Source: Rhodopseudomonas palustris
GTDB taxonomy: Bacteria > Pseudomonadota > Alphaproteobacteria > Rhizobiales > Xanthobacteraceae
DNA length: 64,000 bases
Assembly (NCBI RefSeq): GCF_003031265.1
Contig: NZ_CP019966.1
Span: 62,001 to 126,000, forward strand
Direction of reading: 5' to 3'
Shown: piece after piece, positions 39,298-47,688 of the stretch
How the letters are laid out: each line of letters begins with the position of its first letter
How positions within the stretch are numbered: the stretch's first letter is position 1
Program-made: the position numbers and the translations under genes
Notes under the pieces: generated by a model
What the model saw: only the letters and a program-made list of their open reading frames with translations
What the model was told of the DNA's origin: nothing
The model's database searches: none

Positions 39298-40098
39298 ATG
39301 CTGAGTGCCGAGGAACTGGAACGCTACGCCCGCCACATCGTGCTGCGCGATGTCGGCGGCCCCGGGCAGGCGGCGCTGAAGGGTGCGCGGGTGCTAGTGG
39401 TCGGCGCTGGCGGACTCGGCGCGCCGGTGCTGATGTATCTGGCCGCGGCCGGAATCGGTACGCTCGACATCGTCGACGACGACATCGTCACGCTGTCGAA
39501 TCTGCAGCGCCAGGTGATCCACGCAACGCCCGACATCGGCGCCCGCAAGGCTGACAGTGCGGCCAGCCGGATCCTCGCCCTAAATCCCAACGTCCGCGTG
39601 GTGCAGCACCGGGTGCGGCTCGACGGCTCCAATGCACTGGCGTTGATCGGCGGCTGCGATCTGGTGCTCGATGGCTCCGACAATTTCGCGACGCGCTATC
39701 TGGTGTCAGACGCCTGCTATCTGGCCAAGAAGCCGCTGATCACCGCGGCGCTCGGCCAGTTCGACGGATCGCTGACCACGATTCGCGCCCACGAACGCAA
39801 CGCCGCGGGCGAGCCCAACCCGACCTATCGCTGCCTGTTTCCCGAACCGCCGCCGGCCGGCACCGTGCCGAGCTGCGAGGAGGCCGGGGTGATGGGCGCG
39901 CTCGCCGGCGTGCTCGGCTCGATGATGGCGCTGGAGGCGATCCGCGAGATCGTCGGCTTCGGCGAAGGCCTGGTCGGGCGGCTCGTGATGATCGACGCCC
40001 GCGCGATGCGGTTCGAGACGCTGCGCTACAGCCGCGACCCGCAAAATCCCCTGAATGGCGACGCGCCGACGATCACGGATTTAAGCGGGCACGTTTGA
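39298..40098 (+). CDS. moeB: MoeB/ThiF-type E1-like adenylyltransferase lacking the zinc site
   Basis: Activates the C-terminal glycine of a ubiquitin-like sulfur carrier (MoaD or ThiS) as an adenylate. It has 266 residues. The ATP loop GAGGLGAPVLMYLAAAG, NLQRQVIH, SDNFATRYLVSDAC and C193 in PSCEEAGVMG are present. E. coli MoeB binds zinc with two CxxC pairs. Here the first reads TYRC (residues 176-179) and the second is absent. MoeB and ThiF cannot be told apart with certainty. It starts with ATG, divergent from the protease-like gene. Confidence 0.8.
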   Translation: MLSAEELERYARHIVLRDVGGPGQAALKGARVLVVGAGGLGAPVLMYLAAAGIGTLDIVDDDIVTLSNLQRQVIHATPDIGARKADSAASRILALNPNVRVVQHRVRLDGSNALALIGGCDLVLDGSDNFATRYLVSDACYLAKKPLITAALGQFDGSLTTIRAHERNAAGEPNPTYRCLFPEPPPAGTVPSCEEAGVMGALAGVLGSMMALEAIREIVGFGEGLVGRLVMIDARAMRFETLRYSRDPQNPLNGDAPTITDLSGHV

Positions 40099-40131
40099 CC
40101 CGCTGAAGAGCCCCCTTGCTCGGAGCACCAT

Positions 40132-40162
40132 CCCCTTCTCCCGCAAGCGCGAGAGGGGCGGG
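40132..40162. repeat. Imperfect palindrome between convergent moeB and hydrolase genes
   Basis: CCCCTTCTC and GAGAGGGGCGGGG surround CCGCAAGCGC. Sequences of this kind are scattered in rhizobial intergenic regions. It lies in the 107-base gap between two convergent stops, so it may end transcription from either side, although no T-run is clear. Confidence 0.55.
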
Positions 40163-40205
40163 GTGAGGGCCCCGCAAAAACCCGGCGCAAGCGCGAACCG
40201 CCGCG

Positions 40206-41576
40206 CTAATAGGTCAGCTCGGCGACGGTGATGCGGTTCTCGGCGAGCGGCCACGCCCGGGCGACGATGCGCTCCTCATTGAACAGGCCGATCACGGCGC
40301 GACCGACTTCCCCAGACGGCACGATCGCCGTGGTCACCGAGTCGGTCGGCACACCCGGCTTGACGTCGGTCGGCTGCTTGCCGTCGAGGATCACGATGTC
40401 GCGCGGCAGGCCGAAATAACCGCGCGGCCGCGACAGCATCACCACCGCGCCGGCGCCGTCCTGCGGCTTGGCGGCCGGCTTCGTCGCGCGCAGATGCACC
40501 ACGTCCGACGAGCGCGGGAACGGTGAACGATAGATGTGGGTGGTCATCTCGCCGGGCTGGGTAAGCACGAATTCCAGCGGCCAGGGCGGCTGGGTGTCGA
40601 CCGGGCCCCAGCGCCCGTCGGGGCCACTTCGGCCGTCGAACAGCGCCGCGCCGATCCGTTTCCCGCTGTCGGGGTCGACGCGATAGACCTCGACCCGCGC
40701 ATCCGCCACCGGCCGGTTGGTCGGCACACCGCCGGGCGTCGCGGTGACGAGGCCGCTGAGCTGCACCGCCGCTTCGGGCGCGACCGCGATCCGTTCCGGC
40801 TCGCGGCCGGCAATGAATTTGTAGATCTCGCGGAAGGCACGCGGATGGAACGCGGTCTCGCGATGGTCGAGCGCGCCGAGCACCAGGTTAGTGGCGCCCT
40901 TCAGCTCCGGCCCCACCGCGGTGACGCCGGTTGGCGTAGCCGGCTTGCCGACGAAGCGGCCGTCAGCTTGCGCGTATTTGTCCATGCCATCGCTGCGTAA
41001 GGTGAGGAACGCGACGCCGGGAGTGACCTCGCTGTCGCCGGCGTTGAGGCCGCTCAGAAACGGGCCTTTGCCATTGAACTCGTTGCCCAGGCCGGAATCC
41101 CAGGCATAGACCCCGTGGTTCGGGGTGCCGCACAGCACCGCATGGGAGACGTCGGCGGCGCCGCCATTCTTGATCACGTTGCGCACCGCGTTGCCGCCGC
41201 GCGAACTCGCCACCAACGCGACTTTGGCTGCGCCGGTGCGACGCTTGAGGTCGGCGATCGCTGCGGCCAATTCGCGGCGCTGGTCGTTGGTCGATGAGCG
41301 ATGATCCTGCGCCACACCGTCGTCGCTGCGCGCCAACGGATCGGTGAAATTCAGCGCGGCCAGTCGACCGCGGGCGACGCCGTTGGACTCCATCCGCCAG
41401 ATTTGAGCGATCCACAATGCGGCGTGGTCGCCATTGCCATGTACGAACAGGATCGGCGGAACTTCCGCCGGTACCGCAGTCGCTTCGCTTTGCGCCAGCG
41501 CCGCGAGTGGTGCGCCACCAAGCACCACGGGCAGCGCTCCGAACGCCTTCAGCAGGCTGCGCCGGGTGGTCTGCAT
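40206..41576 (-). CDS. Tat-exported alpha/beta hydrolase
   Basis: Predicted periplasmic or secreted serine hydrolase of 456 residues. The N-terminus TTRRSLLKAFGALPVVLGGA is a twin-arginine signal, with cleavage near ALAQS. PILFVHGNGDHAALW is the oxyanion-hole region and KVALVASSRGGNAVRN holds the probable nucleophile S125 in the order A-S-S-R-G. The last part (from about residue 270) resembles a beta-rich accessory domain. Substrate unknown; lipase or polyester depolymerase relatives exist. It lies divergently next to an MFS exporter. Confidence 0.75.
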   Translation of the reverse strand: MQTTRRSLLKAFGALPVVLGGAPLAALAQSEATAVPAEVPPILFVHGNGDHAALWIAQIWRMESNGVARGRLAALNFTDPLARSDDGVAQDHRSSTNDQRRELAAAIADLKRRTGAAKVALVASSRGGNAVRNVIKNGGAADVSHAVLCGTPNHGVYAWDSGLGNEFNGKGPFLSGLNAGDSEVTPGVAFLTLRSDGMDKYAQADGRFVGKPATPTGVTAVGPELKGATNLVLGALDHRETAFHPRAFREIYKFIAGREPERIAVAPEAAVQLSGLVTATPGGVPTNRPVADARVEVYRVDPDSGKRIGAALFDGRSGPDGRWGPVDTQPPWPLEFVLTQPGEMTTHIYRSPFPRSSDVVHLRATKPAAKPQDGAGAVVMLSRPRGYFGLPRDIVILDGKQPTDVKPGVPTDSVTTAIVPSGEVGRAVIGLFNEERIVARAWPLAENRITVAELTY

Positions 41577-41730
41577 CGCGTCTCCTCCATCGGTTTTTTC
41601 GACCGTAACAGTCCGTGGTCCGGCGCTCCAGCGCCGTTGGCTCTGGACAGTGCGAGCGCTTCGCAGGCATCACTGTTTCCAGCGCCGTTGAATCGGCGGG
41701 GCGGTGAGGACGGCGGAGGGTCAGACCCAG

Positions 41731-43419
41731 ATGGCGGGCACGGCGAAGCGCGGGCTGTTTTCCGGCGACGGGATCGCGGCGCCGCTGCGGCACGCACTGT
41801 TCCGGCGGATCTGGCTGGCAAGCCTGTTGTCCAATCTCGGCCTGATGATCAACGGCGTCGGTGCCGCCTGGGCGATGACGCAGATGACCGCGTCCGCCGA
41901 CAAGGTGGCGCTGGTGCAGACCGCCCTGATGCTGCCGATCATGCTGGTGGCAATGCCGGCCGGCGCGATCGCCGACATGTACGACCGCCGCCTAGTGGCG
42001 CTGGCCGCGCTCGGCATCGGCCTCGCCGGCGCGACCACGCTGGCGGCGCTGGCGCATCTCGGGCTGGTGACGCCCAACACCCTGCTGCTGTTCTGCTTCG
42101 TGATTGGCACCGGCATGGCGCTGTTCGGGCCGTCCTGGCAGGCCTCGGTGTCCGAGCAGGTGCCGGCCGAAACCCTGCCGGCCGCGGTCGCACTGAACGG
42201 CATCAGCTATAACATCGCGCGCAGCTTCGGCCCGGCGGTCGGCGGCATCGTGGTGGCGGCTGCCGGCGCGGTGGCGGCATTCGCCGCCAATGCGGTGCTG
42301 TATCTGCCGCTGCTGATCGTGCTGCTGCTGTGGCGGCGGGAGAGCGAGCCGCCGCGGCTGCCGCCGGAGCGCCTGAACCGCGCGATCGTCTCCGGCGTGC
42401 GCTACATCACCAACTCGCCGGCGATCCGCATCGTGCTGACACGCACGCTGGTGACCGGCATCGCCGGCAGCTCGGTGCTGGCCCTGATGCCGCTGGTGGC
42501 GCGCGACCTGCTGCACAGCGGCGCCGAGACCTACGGGCTGCTGCTCGGCGCGTTCGGCATCGGCGCAGTGATCGGCGCACTCAATGTCGGGATTGCGCGG
42601 CAGCGCCTAAGCAGTGAAGCCGCGGTTCGGCTGTGTGCGATGATCATGGGCGTGGCGATGGCGGTGATCGCGATCAGCCGCTCGCCCCTCCTCACCGCAG
42701 CAGCCCTCGTCGTCGCCGGCGCGGTGTGGATGCTGGCGATCGCGCTGTTCAACATCGGCGTTCAACTGTCGGCACCGCGCTGGGTGGCAGGGCGGTCGCT
42801 TGCGGCATTCCAGGCGTCGATCTCCGGCGGAATCGCGATCGGCAGCTGGGGCTGGGGTCACGTCGCCGATCTGTCCGGCGTTGCGCCATCGATGCTGCTG
42901 TCGGGGCTGGCGATGCTGGCTTCTCCAGTGCTCGCCTTCCTGCTGCCGATGCCGCCGGTCGGCACCCCCACCGAGGACGCCGAACTGCTGGCCGATCCGG
43001 AAGTGAAACTGGCGCTGACGTCACGCAGCGGTCCAGTGGTGATCGAAATCGACTATCGGGTCGACGCCGACGAAGCGCGCGCGTTTCACAACGTGATGCA
43101 GGAGGTGCAGCTCAGCCGCCAGCGCAACGGCGCCTATGGCTGGTCGATCGCCCGCGACGTCGCCGATCCGGAATTGTGGACCGAGCGCTACCACTGCCCG
43201 ACCTGGCTCGATTATCTGCGCCAGCGCAGCCGTTCGACCCAGGACGACCGCGCGCTGCACCGGCGCGCGATCGCGTTTCATCGTGGACCGGAGCCGGTGC
43301 GGGTACGCCGCATGCTGGAGCGGCCGTTCGGCTCGGTGCGCTGGAAAGAGGAATCGCCCGATCGCACCACCGCGACCGAAGTGCTGCCGGTCGCCGGCGT
43401 CAGCGGCGGTTCGACATAG
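41731..43419 (+). CDS. MFS transporter with a C-terminal cytoplasmic domain (MFS_3 / DUF894 type)
   Basis: Inner-membrane exporter of 562 residues, related to EntS-type carriers. Up to about residue 425 it has 11-12 hydrophobic segments and the motif DMYDRRLVAL in the loop between helices 2 and 3. A soluble C-terminal part of about 130 residues (VVIEIDYRVDADEARAFHNV, then WSIARDVADPELWTERYHCP) resembles a ferredoxin-like ABM fold. This architecture is usual for this subfamily. The ATG start has GGAGGG ten bases upstream; a GTG nine codons earlier is possible. Substrate unknown. Confidence 0.85.
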   Translation: MAGTAKRGLFSGDGIAAPLRHALFRRIWLASLLSNLGLMINGVGAAWAMTQMTASADKVALVQTALMLPIMLVAMPAGAIADMYDRRLVALAALGIGLAGATTLAALAHLGLVTPNTLLLFCFVIGTGMALFGPSWQASVSEQVPAETLPAAVALNGISYNIARSFGPAVGGIVVAAAGAVAAFAANAVLYLPLLIVLLLWRRESEPPRLPPERLNRAIVSGVRYITNSPAIRIVLTRTLVTGIAGSSVLALMPLVARDLLHSGAETYGLLLGAFGIGAVIGALNVGIARQRLSSEAAVRLCAMIMGVAMAVIAISRSPLLTAAALVVAGAVWMLAIALFNIGVQLSAPRWVAGRSLAAFQASISGGIAIGSWGWGHVADLSGVAPSMLLSGLAMLASPVLAFLLPMPPVGTPTEDAELLADPEVKLALTSRSGPVVIEIDYRVDADEARAFHNVMQEVQLSRQRNGAYGWSIARDVADPELWTERYHCPTWLDYLRQRSRSTQDDRALHRRAIAFHRGPEPVRVRRMLERPFGSVRWKEESPDRTTATEVLPVAGVSGGST

Positions 43420-43548
43420 GGTCGATCTCGTCCGGCGTCATGGTCGGGCTTGTCTTTGCCATCCCGCTCTTAGCCATTCGCTCATGGCGAAATCTCAAGA
43501 GGCGGATGTCCGCGACAGGCACGGGCATGGACCGATCACGGAGAGTTA

Positions 43549-43767
43549 TTACTGACCGTTGTCAGTCAGCACCTTGGCGCATTTGGCGCTGAGCTTGGCG
43601 CGATGCTGCTGCAGGCAGTTCAGGATCACCCCGTCGGACTCGTTCATCACCGCCCGGCACAGACGCGACACATCCCGGCCGCAGCCAGGGTCGGGGCGAC
43701 GCTCCTGCGCCTGGGCGGCGCCGGCGATCAGGGTGAGGCAAACGAGCGGACCAACGATCTTCAACAT
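43549..43767 (-). CDS. Small exported cysteine-rich repeat protein
   Basis: A 72-residue protein with a signal peptide (MLKIVGPLVCLTLIAGAAQA) and four cysteines in the mature part (C29, C37, C51, C63). The pattern CGRDVSRLC...CLQQHRAKLSAKC resembles the cysteine-rich repeat of the GLG1 type found in many alphaproteobacterial periplasmic proteins. Two disulfides are expected. Function unknown. It lies 132 bases downstream of the phasin gene, with a hairpin between. Confidence 0.75.
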   Translation of the reverse strand: MLKIVGPLVCLTLIAGAAQAQERRPDPGCGRDVSRLCRAVMNESDGVILNCLQQHRAKLSAKCAKVLTDNGQ

Positions 43768-43834
43768 GCTTGGTATCCAAATCAGAGCTGAGCCTGTTCA
43801 GTTGCATCAATGCGATGTGTGCGCAACCGTTCCC

Positions 43835-43864
43835 GTAGCGGTCGTCGCAGATGACGACCGCTAC
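43835..43864. repeat. 12-bp perfect inverted repeat after the phasin gene
   Basis: GTAGCGGTCGTC and GACGACCGCTAC are separated by GCAGAT. It lies 36 bases after the phasin stop. The stem is strong but no T-run follows on either strand, so it may stabilise or attenuate the phasin transcript. A classic terminator is not supported. Confidence 0.55.
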
Positions 43865-43899
43865 ACGACAGGCAGACCGACGGTGGCGGACAACGCCTT

Positions 43900-44241
43900 C
43901 TAGCCGTCGTTCGGAACGATGACGGTCGGCTTGGTCATCTCGACGACGTCCTTGGCCTGGTCGGTGAGAACGCGGAATTGCGTCTGCAGAAATTCGGTCT
44001 GGATCCGGACCACGTCCTGAAAGTCCTTGGCGTGCAGCAGCGCTTGCGAGAAATCGAACGTCGCCTGGACGTTGCGGTCGACGTAGCCCTTCAGCGTGGT
44101 GGCCTGGCTGCTCTGGCCCATCGGCACCACCGACATGCTCTTGCTGATGAACTCGAGGTAGTTGGTCATCGCGCCGCGCGCCTGCTCGAGGTTCTTGGTC
44201 ATCACGTTCAGGATGACGTCGGACGAGTTCTTGTCTGCCAT
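43900..44241 (-). CDS. Phasin family protein
   Basis: Amphipathic helical protein of 113 residues that coats polyhydroxyalkanoate granules. It is helical throughout with the family style NLEQARGAMTNYLEFISKSM and FQDVVRIQTEFLQTQFRVLTDQAKDV, and has no signal peptide. Storage polymer synthesis is usual in this group. No phaC or phaZ is adjacent in the window. Confidence 0.85.
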   Translation of the reverse strand: MADKNSSDVILNVMTKNLEQARGAMTNYLEFISKSMSVVPMGQSSQATTLKGYVDRNVQATFDFSQALLHAKDFQDVVRIQTEFLQTQFRVLTDQAKDVVEMTKPTVIVPNDG

Positions 44242-44480
44242 CGCGATCTCCTCGAGGCTCTCCGGCTACTTAAAGCACCAGATGGCCGCACGGCCGGAGC
44301 CCTGTGCACGCCATTCACGCGCGACAATGATCGCAAAATCTGCAGCGCCGTCCAGTACTAACTGCGGAGCATTTAAAGATGCCTAACCGCCGACACGCGA
44401 ACGGCGGGCGTGGAGCTGGCCACACCCGCCGTTGCCGATGTCGTCGTGAGCGCGCGCCGCCGAAACGGCGCTGCGCCGAA

Positions 44481-44885
44481 TTAGTTGAAGCGCGCGCGGT
44501 CGAGCTGATCCAGGCCCTTCTGCGACCGGTAGATCTCCAGGCAGTACCAGGCCAGCACCAAGAGCGTGCCGATCCGCACCACCGAGGTCGGCAGCATCAG
44601 GCTGAGCGCGATGATCAGCAGCGGCACCGCGGCGGCCTTCACCACCTTGGCGCGGTCGTCGAAGATCGGGAAGAACCAGACCTTGTTCTCCGCCGCCCAG
44701 AACGGCGGCTTCACGCGCTGCAGGCCGTAGCGCGACCAGGTGTCCTTGAAGCCGAGGTCGCGGGCCCACACCAGATACAGCGTGACCCAGAATGCCAGGA
44801 AGGCGACGACCACGGACATCGGTCCGGCGGCGAAGCCGATGAGCAGCAGCACTGCGACGGCGAGTGCGATGAACCAGTTTTGCAT
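44481..44885 (-). CDS. Small integral membrane protein of unknown function
   Basis: A 134-residue protein with four hydrophobic stretches: two early (WFIALAVAVLLLIGFAAG and VVVAFLAFWVTLYLVW) and two late (AAAVPLLIIALSLML and RIGTLLVLAWYCLEIY). A polar middle (KDTWSRYGLQRVKPPFWAAE) lies between the pairs. No family was recognised. It lies between the phasin gene and a small exported protein on the same strand. Confidence 0.65.
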   Translation of the reverse strand: MQNWFIALAVAVLLLIGFAAGPMSVVVAFLAFWVTLYLVWARDLGFKDTWSRYGLQRVKPPFWAAENKVWFFPIFDDRAKVVKAAAVPLLIIALSLMLPTSVVRIGTLLVLAWYCLEIYRSQKGLDQLDRARFN

Positions 44886-44963
44886 CGGAGAGAACCTTTG
44901 AGACTGACGGGAGCCCGCGGGTGCTTGGATCAGCCGCCGGCTCCCAGAAGCGAACTGCCTGCG

Positions 44964-45305
44964 TTACTTGCGGGCGCAGGACACCACGATGGTGGAGGAG
45001 CTCGGGCCGCAGCTCGCGGTCATCTGCCCGTTCTCCAGAGAAAGGTTGTCGCTGAACTTGGCGCTGCTCGGACCGATGCAGATCGCGGAGATCAGCGCTT
45101 CATCCGCCTCGCACGAGGTCGGGCAGCCGTTGGACGAGCAGGTCGACGACGTCACGGTGCGGAAAGCACTGACCGGCGGCGCGACCGGCGTGGCAGCGAC
45201 GGCGGGTTCGATCAGGGCCGGATGAGGCACACCGACCTGGTTCACCACCGACAGCGCGGCAACGAACGCGATGGCACCGAGGAAGATCATCGATGAGGAG
45301 CGCAT
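44964..45305 (-). CDS. Small exported six-cysteine protein, unknown
   Basis: A 113-residue protein. The signal/anchor region MRSSSMIFLGAIAFVAALSV is followed by a Pro/Val-rich stretch and a C-terminal domain with six cysteines (STCSSNGCPTSCEADEAL, AIC, ASC, VSC). Three disulfides are possible. The ATG start has GGAGG just upstream; a longer open frame before it looks non-coding. No family recognised. Confidence 0.65.
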   Translation of the reverse strand: MRSSSMIFLGAIAFVAALSVVNQVGVPHPALIEPAVAATPVAPPVSAFRTVTSSTCSSNGCPTSCEADEALISAICIGPSSAKFSDNLSLENGQMTASCGPSSSTIVVSCARK

Positions 45306-46118
45306 ACTACCTCCATACCTGTTGGAATTGTCACCAGACGGTTTGCAACTGCAGCATGTTATCAACGCCCCGGAATTTCAACAGGCGCAAGTTTCAGCAC
45401 GCTTAAGGACAGAGCAACCGCTACTAAGGATGACGTCGGCACAGCGCGATCGTCACCACAACGCGCGTCGGCGACACGCCGGTCACGGCGGCTCACCATC
45501 CAGCGCGGCCCGTCACGACCGACTGCTTGCAACGATGTTACCGTCGCTCATCAGTTTGCGCGAGTTGGTGATTTGCCGGACAGGCCGGCCGTTCCGGAGC
45601 ACATTCGAATCTGCCATCGCGATCTGGCCGGAGCGGCAGCAACGCGATGCACGCCCGCTCGCGCGCATTCGGGCAGGAGGCCTAACGACGAAGGAAGAGC
45701 AACGCTGGCCACCGCCCCAGTCCGCAATGTGCCGGTGATTCGGCATTTCCCGGACAAGAACGTCACGAGGGCTGCGTGCCCCGAATCACTTCGCTCGATC
45801 GGACCACCGCTGCCCGCATCATCTGGTTCAAGAAGCGACCATGCGGCCTTGGCGCGAGAATTCGAGCAGCCCCAAGGGCTTGCTGCTCTGCAAAATCTGT
45901 CAGCGAATCGATAGGTTCAGAGGCCTACAACACGCTGCGCTCCATCCGCCTCGTGAGCAGGTAGGAGTACTCGCCGCGACATTGAGGCTCTCCGCCGGTC
46001 CTGAAGAGACGGACGAAGGCAGCAGAGCCGACGCCAGACGCCGCCGGCGACGTTTAAGCCTGATCAACGACGGCATCCGCATGTTGCTCGCCGCTGATCG
46101 CAACCGTGAAGTTCCATC
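45306..46118. other. 813-base region without a recognised gene
   Basis: Short open frames exist on both strands, but none has a good ribosome binding site, a recognisable domain, or sustained codon bias like its neighbours. It probably contains the promoters of the divergent genes on either side and decayed sequence. No repeats or hairpins of note were seen. Confidence 0.5.
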
Positions 46119-47015
46119 ATGAATAATGCATTGCTCCTCAAACTGCATCGCTGGACCAGTCTGGTGTTCGCGCTGCCGCTGCTCGCCATCATCGTCACCG
46201 GACTGATTCTGTCGGTCGAGCCGATGCTGCAAGGCCGCGGCTTGCCGGCCGGAACGCTCGATGCCGCCCGCCTCACGGGCCTGATCGAACGCTACGATCC
46301 GCAAGGCCAGGCGCGCGGGCTCGCGATCAACGCCACCGGCCAACAAATGCGCCTGCTCGGGGTCAATGCACCACCGATCGACCTCGCAAGCGGCGAAGCC
46401 GCAGCCGCCAGCGATTCCACCGGCGACCTGCTGCTATGGGCGCGGCGCACCCATGAGCGCCTGCTCGGCTACGAGTGGCTGGTGATCGCCTCGACCATCG
46501 CCATGACGGTGCTGATGACGATCGGCGTGCTGATGGGGCTGCCGCGGCTGCGCAATAGCCTCTCCGGCTGGCACAAGGGCGCGGCGTGGTTCACGCTGCC
46601 GCTGTTGCTGCTCAGCCCTCTCACCGCGCTGTGCATGGCGTTCGGCCTGACGTTCTCCAGCGGCCCGCCGCCGGCCCGCATGACCATCAAGCTGACCGAC
46701 GCGGTGCAGCAGATCGCGCAATCGCACGACGTGTCGCACCTGACGATGATCGCCAATCGCGGCGGACGGATGATGGCGCGGATCTACGAAGATGGCGAGC
46801 TGCGCGCCTACACCTTCGCGCCGGATGGCGTCACACCGCTGCCGCGCAATTGGCCGCGGCTACTGCACGAAGGCAATTGGTCGACCTGGCTGTCCGGCAC
46901 GCTCAACGTCATCACCTCGGTGGTGCTGCTCGGCCTGCTGGTCACCGGCGTCTGGCTGTGGACCCGGCGCAAGCTGCGGCGGCGCCCGCAGCGGCCGGCG
47001 ACGCAGCCGGCCTGA
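46119..47015 (+). CDS. PepSY-associated transmembrane protein
   Basis: Inner-membrane protein of 298 residues of the PepSY_TM type. Helices lie at about 14-34 (SLVFALPLLAIIVTGLIL), 119-142, 151-180 and 264-285. LHRWTSLVFALPL is the family start, and GWHKGAAWFTLPLLLLSPLT repeats the helix-plus-histidine pattern. Family members are often near iron or siderophore uptake genes and may be redox components. No TonB receptor or Fur/Irr-type site was found here, so the role is open. Confidence 0.78.
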   Translation: MNNALLLKLHRWTSLVFALPLLAIIVTGLILSVEPMLQGRGLPAGTLDAARLTGLIERYDPQGQARGLAINATGQQMRLLGVNAPPIDLASGEAAAASDSTGDLLLWARRTHERLLGYEWLVIASTIAMTVLMTIGVLMGLPRLRNSLSGWHKGAAWFTLPLLLLSPLTALCMAFGLTFSSGPPPARMTIKLTDAVQQIAQSHDVSHLTMIANRGGRMMARIYEDGELRAYTFAPDGVTPLPRNWPRLLHEGNWSTWLSGTLNVITSVVLLGLLVTGVWLWTRRKLRRRPQRPATQPA

Positions 47016-47150
47016 CGCAATCCGTCTGACGCCCCGGCAGGATTGAGAAGGCTTTAGCCGGATCGTTCAAATTGCACCGAAGCGGTGCACGGATCGTTGC
47101 AAGGTGCGGGCGTCTTCTGCCCGCATCTGCCCGCCGCAACGAGCGCGTCC

Positions 47151-47561
47151 ATGTCCAGCATCTCGTCGATTGCCGTCTCCGGCCTGAAAGCAGCGACCCG
47201 CCGGCTGGAAGTGTCGGCCAGCAACATCGCCAATCAGCAATCGACCGGCGCGCTGCCCGGCGCCGACGGCACCGTCCCGGCCGGTGCGCCGCAGGCTTAC
47301 AAGCCGCTGCAGGTCAATCAAACCGACACATCGACTGGCGGCACTCAGACCAGCCTGGGCACGACCTCGCCCGCCACCGTCCCGGTGTCCGACCCGCAAG
47401 CGCCGTTCGCCAATGCGGACGGCATGGTGGCGGCGCCGAACGTCGACTTGGCGCAGGAGTTCATCGGCCAGATGGTCGCCAAATACAGCTACACCGCCAA
47501 CCTCGCCTCACTGAAGGCGGACCGCGACATGAGCAAGGCGCTGCTCGACGCGAAGGTGTAG
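47151..47561 (+). CDS. Orphan FlgC-like flagellar basal-body rod protein
   Basis: A 136-residue protein with the two ends typical of rod proteins: an N-terminal block SGLKAATRRLEVSASNIANQ and a C-terminal block VDLAQEFIGQMVAKYSYTANLASLKADRDM. These form the coiled-coil pair of FlgB/FlgC. The middle is Thr/Pro-rich and short. No other flagellar gene is nearby, so it may be an extra rod component or have another role. Start ATG chosen at the family N-terminus. Confidence 0.7.
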   Translation: MSSISSIAVSGLKAATRRLEVSASNIANQQSTGALPGADGTVPAGAPQAYKPLQVNQTDTSTGGTQTSLGTTSPATVPVSDPQAPFANADGMVAAPNVDLAQEFIGQMVAKYSYTANLASLKADRDMSKALLDAKV

Positions 47562-47568
47562 TCCTCCC

Positions 47569-47646
47569 GTCATTGCGAGCGAAGCGAAGCAATCCAGCTT
47601 CGTGCACTGAGCTGGATTGCTTCGTCGCTGCACTCCTCGCAATGAC
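47569..47646. repeat. 78-bp palindromic repeat, copy 2
   Basis: GTCATTGCGAGCGAAGCGAA...CACTCCTCGCAATGAC, with AGCAATCCAG and CTGGATTGCTT inside. Same family and orientation as the copy at 19475. It fills the space between the convergent ends of the FlgC-like gene and the ABC operon and may stop transcription from both. Confidence 0.88.
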
Positions 47647-47688
47647 GGTGATTGATATTCCACGAATGGCAAATCGCCGACGAGAGAA

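Noticed and set aside
41628..41690. CCAGCGCCGTTG twice, 51 bases apart, upstream of the MFS gene
   Set aside because: A 12-base GC-rich direct repeat could be an operator, but it is not palindromic and no third copy or regulator is near.
45841..46122. A 93-codon open frame upstream of the PepSY gene
   Set aside because: Arg/Ser-rich, no ribosome binding site and no recognisable family; its end runs into the next gene's start.
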